From Ciborinia camelliae (taxonomy: Eukaryota; Ascomycota; Leotiomycetes; Helotiales; Sclerotiniaceae), in contig JANPYM010000001.1 of assembly GCA_025890175.1 (NCBI GenBank), positions 3,760,971 through 3,824,970 on the forward strand: 64,000 bases of DNA, read 5' to 3'. A program made the translations under genes and the position numbers. The notes beneath the pieces are model-generated. The model was not told the DNA's origin. It made no database searches and saw only the letters and a list, made by a program, of their open reading frames with translations. Of the stretch, positions 57,101 through 64,000 are shown one piece after another. Positions within the stretch are counted from its first letter, which is position 1, and the number at the start of each line of letters is the position of its first letter.

Positions 57101-60100
57101 TCTTGAGTAGCAATACCAACTGGGCAGGTGTTCAAGTGACCTAAAAGTGTTAGCAAACGTATCGAAGGAGATGCATAATTCATTACTCACATTTTCTCAT
57201 CATGATACAACCCATGGCGATCAAAGGAGTGGTAGCAAAACCCCATTCTTCCGCACCAAGTAGACATGCAATGGCAACATCACGACCAGTTCGAAGTTGA
57301 CCATCAGTTTGAACCACGACACGTCCACGGAGATCATTCAAAACCAAAGTTTGATGGGTCTCGGCGAGACCAAGTTCCCATGGTAGACCGGCATATTTAA
57401 TACCAGTCCATCGAGAAGCACCAGTTCCACCGTCATGCCCAGAAATCAAGATGTGATCGGCCTTGGCTTTGGCAACACCAGAAGCGACGATACCCACACC
57501 AGTCTCGGATACCAGCTTGACAGATACTCGGGCACGAGGATTTGCACACTTGAGATCATAAATCAATTGTTTCAAATCTTCGATGGAGTAAATGTCATGA
57601 TGGGGAGGTGGGGAAATAAGACCAACACCAGGAGTCGAATGGCGAGTTCGGGCAATAGACTGTGACACTTTGTGGCCAGGAAGCTCACCACCCTCTCCAG
57701 GCTTAGCACCTTGAGCCATCTTAATTTGAAGCTCATCTGAATCAGCGAGGTAGTTAGAGGTAACACCAAATCTTCCAGACGCGACCTGCTTGATAGCTGA
57801 TCTCATGGTATCACCATTCGACATAACTTCAGAACGTTCTGGGTCTTCACCACCTTCACCTGTATTGGACTTTCCGCCGAGACGGTTCATCGCAACAGCA
57901 AGGGTGGAATGTGATTCCATGGAAATGGAACCGTACGACATGGCACCAGTACAGAATCTTCTGACAATCTCCGTCCATGGCTCGACTTGATCAATTGGGA
58001 CCGGATTACTCTCCTCGAAATTAAAGTCAAGGAGACCTCGTAATGTGCACGATTTGATCTGTTCGTACTCGGAGAGTGAGTATGCTTCATATGACTTATC
58101 GTTCTTGGTTCTAACGGCATCTTGGATGTTGGCAATAGATGTAGGATCGTTAATGTGCGGCTCACCACCATCACGCCAATGATACTCGCCAGATTCAACA
58201 AGACCAGGAATGGTGACAGTGTATCGAGATGGGAAGCCCTTCTCGTGAAATCTGAAAGCATCTTCGGCAATCTGTTCAAAAGTTATGCCCTTAATTCTTG
58301 TAGCAGTACCCTTGAAGCATCGGTCCACAACAGAATCGTCAACACCAAGAGCCTCGAAAATTTGAGCACCTTTGTAACTAGCAAGTGTAGAAATACCCAT
58401 TTTACTCATAACCTTAAGGATTCCACCATCCGCAGAGTACTTGTAGTTGCGGATGAGTTGCTCATCGCTAAGCTTCTTTCTGATTAGACCTTCACGGTTG
58501 AGCTTGATGATACATTCCATTGCAAGATATGGATTGACGGCATCTACACCATATCCGACAAGCACGCACATGTGGTGAACCTCACGAGCTTCAGCAGTTT
58601 CGACTACCAAAGCAGCATGTGATCGCCACTTGTTGTTAACGAGATGATGATGGACCATTCCAGAAGCGAGAAGAGTTGAGACTGGAACACGATCGGCAGA
58701 TGTTGCACGATCGGAGAGAATGATTATTGGATCCTTATTTTCGATGGCAGCGGTGGCTTGCTCGCAAATGTAATCCAAATGTTTAAGATATCCTTCAACA
58801 CCTTCGGATCTTGGGAATGTCAAGTCAATGACCTTGGAAGTCCATTTTGGATAGAACTTGTTGATGTTTTTGAGAGCATTAAACTCAGGAATAGAGAGGA
58901 TAGGTGTTGGAAGCAACAATCTGCCACACTGTGATGACTCCATTCCTAACAAGTTTCCTTGGGGACCAACGTAACAATCTAGGGACATGACAATAGCCTC
59001 TCTGATAGGATCAATGGGAGGGTTGGTAACTTGGGCAAAAAGCTGACGAAAGTACTCGTACAATAGTCTAGGGGCATTGGCTAGACATGCGAGAGGTGCG
59101 TCGTTACCCATAGAGCCAAGTGCCTCCTTTTCGTCGGAAGCCATTGGTGCAAGTAGCAAAGAAACCTGCTCAAAAGTGTACCCGAAAGCCTTCAAGAGAG
59201 CGTCCTCCTGGATAGTACTATCATCAGGTTTTGGGGCTAAGTCAACGGTACCTTGAATGACCAATTTTTCATGGACCTTGGGTAAGCTGACGAGCTCCTT
59301 GTGGAGCCAAGATCGAAAGTCATGTCGTTTGGCGACAGTGTTCTTCAACTCTGCATCGTCAATGATTCGGCCTGCGACGGTGTCGACGAGAAGCATCTTT
59401 CCTGGCTGCAGACGACCCTTGAGAATAACACGTTCAGGATCCACTTGGATAGTACCAACCTCGGACGCGCAAATAATTCTGTCATCATCCATGACATAGT
59501 ATCTACATGGACGAAGACCGTTTCTGTCAAGGTTAGCACCGCAGTACCTGCCATCAGCGAACGTGAAGAGAGCTGGTCCATCCCAAGGTTCCATTTGGCA
59601 AGCTGCCCACTCATAGAAAGCAGCCTTAGCTGGATCCATGGCAGCATTATCTTGCCATGCTTCTGGCACCATCAGCATAACAGCCTCAGGCAAAGAAAGG
59701 ACTCCGTTAATAGTGAGTAGCTCGAGAACATTGTCAAATGCGGCCGAGTCAGAGCCTCCATCTTCGACGATAGGGTAGAGCGATTCGAGCTCTTCACCAA
59801 AAACATCTGATTGCATTACACCTTCTCGGGCACGCATCCAATTCTTGTTTCCTCGAAGGGTGTTGATCTCACCTGGTTTTACAGTTAGTACTATGGTTAG
59901 ATTGGGCATTTTACAAGCTTCATACCATTGTGAGCTGCCCATCGTAATGGTTGAGCACGATCCCATGAAGGGAAAGTGTTTGTAGAGAAACGCGAATGTA
60001 CAAGAGCAAAATGGGCTTCGTAATCAGCGTTCACCAGATCATAGAAATACTGATAAACCTGTACAGGAGCGAGCTGTCCTTTATAGACAATATTTTTGTT

Positions 60101-60981
60101 AGATAGGGAGCACAGGTAGAACCAATTGTGTAAACCAATGGTATGGGTTGCACGCTTTCGGAGTACATAAAGTTGTCTCTCGAAAAGTTTCTCATCAAAT
60201 TGCTCAGGATCGGTAGTTTCTGGCGAGTTTCCAGGGCCATATGCAGATGCTAGCACTACGAAAGGCTGCAATATGATAGGCTCACGAGATGCAGCAGCGG
60301 GACCAAGGAGAGTAGAATCTTTAGGAGGCTCACGCCAGCCCAGTACTCTCAATCCCAGTGACTCTGAGATCTCTTCCAATTGATTCTTTGATTCTTGTAG
60401 AGTTTCCTCATCTGGCTTGAAGAAGAGATTTCCCACAGCATATTGACCCAACGGTGGAAGCTTGATATCCGTCTCGCGCTCGAAGTTTTTGATAAAGAAT
60501 TTGTGAGGAATAGACGTCATAACACCAGCACCATCTCCGTCTCTCGCATCAGAACCCACAGCACCCCGATGGGTCATGTTACACAGTAGGTTTCGTGCTG
60601 GAAGTGGAAAGGTTAGCAAACAAATACTGTCAATGAAGTATAAGGGGCCTACCATCGCTGACGATTTTGTGACTGGGTTTGCCCTTAATGTTACTATATT
60701 GATATTAGATATGTCCCGAATGTGCGGATTCACAATTCTCACCAAGCAAAACCAACACCACAAGCATCCTTCTCCAAGCTAGGATCATACAAACCCCTAT
60801 TTTATAATCAGTTAAGTTCCATGGCGGACTCAGGAAACGGCGCCACTCACTGCTTTACTGGGAGTGCTCCTGCCCATGAGCCATTTCCCTCAGCCTCGTA
60901 CTGATATTGATTGTAAGGCTCGTTCTTGGCATCAATCTCGATTTGTCTGTCGTTAAAATCTTCCGCCCTTCCAATGCCCAT
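54105..60981 (-). CDS. GLT1: Glutamate synthase (GOGAT), NADH-type, fused large and small subunits
   Basis: Eight exons close in frame: 60981-60851, 60796-60743, 60693-60653, 60597-59926, 59872-57191, 57140-57050, 56906-54342 and 54291-54105. They encode 2140 residues, close to yeast Glt1. A propeptide of 55 residues precedes the catalytic Cys56 (DACGVGF) of the class II amidotransferase, which frees ammonia from glutamine ([26 protein letters not shown]). The FMN synthase domain makes glutamate from 2-oxoglutarate ([27 protein letters not shown]). Its 3Fe-4S cysteines C1188, C1194 and C1199 ([16 protein letters not shown]) have the 6/5 spacing of the bacterial enzyme. The C-terminal half is the small-subunit module, with cysteine clusters [10 protein letters not shown] and CPAPCEGAC, an FAD fold ([17 protein letters not shown]), and an NADH fold ([11 protein letters not shown]). 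It ends [16 protein letters not shown]. Codon use is that of a well-expressed gene. The ATG used is the first in frame; no upstream one exists before the leader. Confidence 0.97.
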
Positions 60982-63937
60982 CGTAGGCAAGGCAGCCGGC
61001 GATTTTAGGATCGATTTTGGTTTGATATTCAGAGCGCGGCTCTTTCTTTCTTTATTGAGTTCACGGAATGAAAGTGTAACAAGGGTTTTGAAATGGTGCG
61101 AAGTAACTGTTTCTAGAATCTAGAAGAGGAAATTAGCTCCAGGTGTGAAAATTGGTAAGTTGTCAAACAAAGAAACGTGGTGGTTTTTCTAAGTGAAGCT
61201 TGCTTGTTGGTGTTGATGCGGAGTAAAGCTCTCAGTATGATTGTCCAACGCTTAATTGACTTCCAAGGTTAGCGCAAAAGATATGTAGTCATCTTGTTGG
61301 TTGAGTCAAGCAAGAATTTTGTCAATCTGTCCCTCAAAAACAAATAATTATAGCGTCGTAGTACAATAATTAACAATATTTTTGGACATAAAGAATTGAA
61401 GGGCTTGGATCGAATCAATCGCCACCTCCAATTATTTTGGTAATAATTGAAGTATTACTGGTTCGTTCGATTTGCGTCGACATCATAATAGTGGGCGGCG
61501 TTCCAGATAAGAGAGGAGGGGTACACAAAAAGAGAAAATTCCACATACATGAGGTTTAAGCCTATTGCTTCAAAGATTTTGGATGTTTTGTTTTGCCACA
61601 ACGACGACTGCAAAAAGAAGATACACTTGGGGGGATATTTTGGTGTGAAGAGTAGAATCAAGACAGTTTTAGAGGGAGGACGGCTTTTATTGTAGGAACC
61701 TTGATGATGTCCGCGCGCGAGAGAAGAAGAGGAGAGTGAGTGAGGTGGAGAAAGAATATTGGATAGCGCGAATCGGAGCAGACGGTCCAAAGTTGTCCAA
61801 TACTAACTAGTATGAATACGTATACTACGCGGCTACTTTTCAATTTTATTTTATTTTCTTTACTCATCGCTGGGCAATATAATACTGGCCGGTACTAGGT
61901 ACGCATTCACTCATACTTTTCCGCACCTAAATGATTCACTTAATGAAGAAGTCCAGTATGTAGGTAGGTACCTCCCTAGTAGTATCTAGTTTGATGTAGG
62001 TATCGTGTGTGCCACTCGGGACAGTTTTTAGTATGGTCAATTCAATAGGTAACCTACTTGGAACTTATAAGTCTTTCTGCTGTCTGTGGGAACAATTCAT
62101 TGTATAATCTAGGTAACCTATGTTTCTTTTTTTCTGCAATCACCTAATAATTATCCGTATCTTGAGTACCTAGGTAGGTAGGTACCTATTCATGTATATG
62201 GAATCTAGAATCTGGAATCTGTATAGTGGCATACCTATGAGATACCGGTATCTTGTCAAGTTGTCAAGGGCATACCGTATACAGTATACCGTACCTATAC
62301 AAAAGAGGGTTTCAAATCCAGGACGGTCCACGGAATCGTGTATCGCCATATAAAATCGACCCATGTATGGCTGACCATTCCATTTCTATGATACGTCAAC
62401 GCTTAGATGATACGTTTAAACTTCCCCCACACTGCATGCGTTTGCAAGGTCAAGGATCACTGCATGCCACTGCCCAGGTGCTGGCCAGTTTGCAAATCAA
62501 CGAATAAGATATCTAACCGAAAATAGCCTCATGGATCCAAACTCTCAAAATATCTTATAAGTTTTTGCCGATGTCGCTCCAGTATTCAGGGGTTTTTTTA
62601 TGGGTAGCCTTATTAGTATGCTAGACATATCATTGGATTAGAAGCATCATCCGGAGATACTCCAACATCTAAGAAAACAACCGTACGTTGGAACTGTTGG
62701 TACCAGGAATATCCTTTAGATGAATTTCACTATTCAACGTGAGATTTGGGATTATTGAAGGACTTGAGGAAACAAACCATCGATCTTTGATATGATTTCA
62801 ATTGGTTACGGCGGCAAGGGTCCCCGCGATGCAAGAAAAAAATTACACACAGGAACATGAACATCTAGAGGTCTGACCAATAGCGAGCTTCAGATAGGCA
62901 GATTACCATTGAGATTGATTGAGTGAGGGGTATGTCTCCGAGCCCCTGTTCATACAGTGACGGCGGAATCATCCCACCTTCAGTTGCATGCAGAGTCGTA
63001 GACAAGCAAATCTGACGTTTTCTTCATATGAGTGCTTGTGACATGTGTAACTTCTGTCGAAGTTTAAGAAAGTGAAAAGGCCAAATGGGAAAATTGCCCG
63101 GATCCGATGCATTGTTGGTTGGCAGAAAAGCAACTAAATACGAGAAAACTTTCCCTCCGATCACATCAATAATATGAGATGGCGGTCAACAAGATTATGG
63201 AGACTGTTTGTCAGAACAAAATTGCTATGCTGACCTTCCCCTAAGAATCTAAGATTCTCGGGAGACTCCGGAGACTCGAGACGAGGCTAGAATATAAAGA
63301 GCCTGGAGACACTCTTCACTGCCTCATGCAGACAAGGGGGGTTGCGAAAGAGAACAAGTACATTTTCCTGTGTTGGATGTACATGGCATTTGGACTTGGT
63401 ACACTTGATCAAGATTCAAGAAGCTTCGAGAAGATGAATAAAACTTGCTAATGCTTGAAGCACAAGAGGTGAGGAAATCAGAAACCAAATGATAAATCCC
63501 ACTTTGTGGAATTGCGGATAAAACAACCCGGAGAAGTGAACATGAATCTTTTTGAGGAATCAACAGAAGAGAGGTACACCGACCGTGTGGGACATGTAAC
63601 ATTTCATGGAATGCATGGCTGCATCGAGTAAATGAAAGCACGATCATGTCTCTTGTCTTTTTTTCGTGATTTTGGGAGAAGAGAATTCCATTAACATCGA
63701 TACATTATCGCGAGGCTGAATATGTCCCGCAAGGCTACATTTATTTTTGCAAGGCTGACTAAATTTAGCGTGCTTAGGTAGGTACCTACCTAGGCTAAGT
63801 AAGAATGAGGTTCAAAGGAAAGAGGTTCTTGAAGCTTGGTACAACACCACCACCAATTCATCTTCAAAGTACAAGTTACCTATAAGAAATATATTTCACT
63901 CTGGAACACATCCTCCAAGCACGGAATCATCACAAAA
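60982..63937. other. Upstream region of glutamate synthase and long gene-poor stretch
   Basis: About 3 kb. The first part is the GOGAT leader (frame open, no ATG) and promoter. Beyond about 61,900 there are repeated GGTAGGTACCT palindromic words, notably at 61965-61980, 62168-62192 and a perfect 18-bp palindrome at 63775-63792. A TATAAAGAG box lies near 63293. No coding frame longer than about 110 codons, none convincing. Confidence 0.45.
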
Positions 63938-64000
63938 ATGTTTTCACTTCCAAACCTTGCCCCGACCGACGTGCGTACATGGTCTCGCCCACACTGTTTA
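63938..64000 (+). CDS. Possible start of a gene running off the window
   Basis: ATG in a good context (CACAAAAATGTT) opens MFSLPNLAPTDVRTWSRPHCL and stays open to the edge. A GTGCGT at about 63970 could be a splice donor, in which case only ten or so codons belong to exon 1. The 21 residues show no motif. Evidence is limited to the start context and the A-rich leader. Confidence 0.3.
   Translation, partial: MFSLPNLAPTDVRTWSRPHCL

Noticed and set aside
1..64000. CRISPR arrays, bacterial-type operons, rRNA genes
   Set aside because: Tandem repeats have no unique spacers; gene structure is eukaryotic; no rRNA-like sequence noticed.

Overview
The window is nuclear DNA of a filamentous ascomycete (Pezizomycotina). 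The main support is gene structure: introns are mostly 48-70 nt with GTAAGT-like donors and CTAAC-like branch sites. The gene content also fits: a NACHT/ankyrin STAND protein, a HET-domain relic, a G1 acid peptidase, a VTC subunit and a 2140-residue glutamate synthase. The class is less certain; Leotiomycetes is my guess, not a demonstration. Exon models below were built by hand from splice signals, and each recognised multi-exon gene closes exactly in frame.

Layout. Positions 1-2551 hold the tail of an unidentified gene and a single-pass membrane protein with a proline-rich tail. 2552-16622 is gene-poor apart from a Myb transcription factor (8301-9750). 16623-18977 holds a small secreted, Kex2-type protein and a G1 peptidase pointing towards each other. 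22392-25220 is an intact NACHT/ankyrin STAND gene, followed by an intron-containing tRNA-Gly(GCC).

25995-31521 is an island of decay: a HET gene with two in-frame stops between copies of a terminal-inverted-repeat element, a nested short element with a 9-bp target duplication, and two convergent genes (histidine phosphatase and AMP-dependent ligase) that both lost their 3' ends at one junction. A tRNA-Gly(TCC) and a mutated inverted copy of it follow.

34147-43641 is housekeeping: an eIF4E-like cap-binding protein, a flavin monooxygenase, and, divergent from it, a 1662-residue acidic protein with a telomere-type OB fold at its C-terminus. 43642-46710 is a 3-kb field of micro- and minisatellites, strongly pyrimidine-rich on the + strand, with an assembly gap.

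46711-60981 holds three minus-strand genes: an unrecognised 844-residue protein, a vacuolar polyphosphate (VTC) subunit with a Pho4-type E-box upstream, and NADH-type glutamate synthase. The last 3 kb is a gene-poor upstream region ending with the possible start of another gene. No CRISPR array, rRNA, operon or biosynthetic cluster is visible. The genes look like ordinary independent loci, apart from the decaying self-recognition/repeat island.
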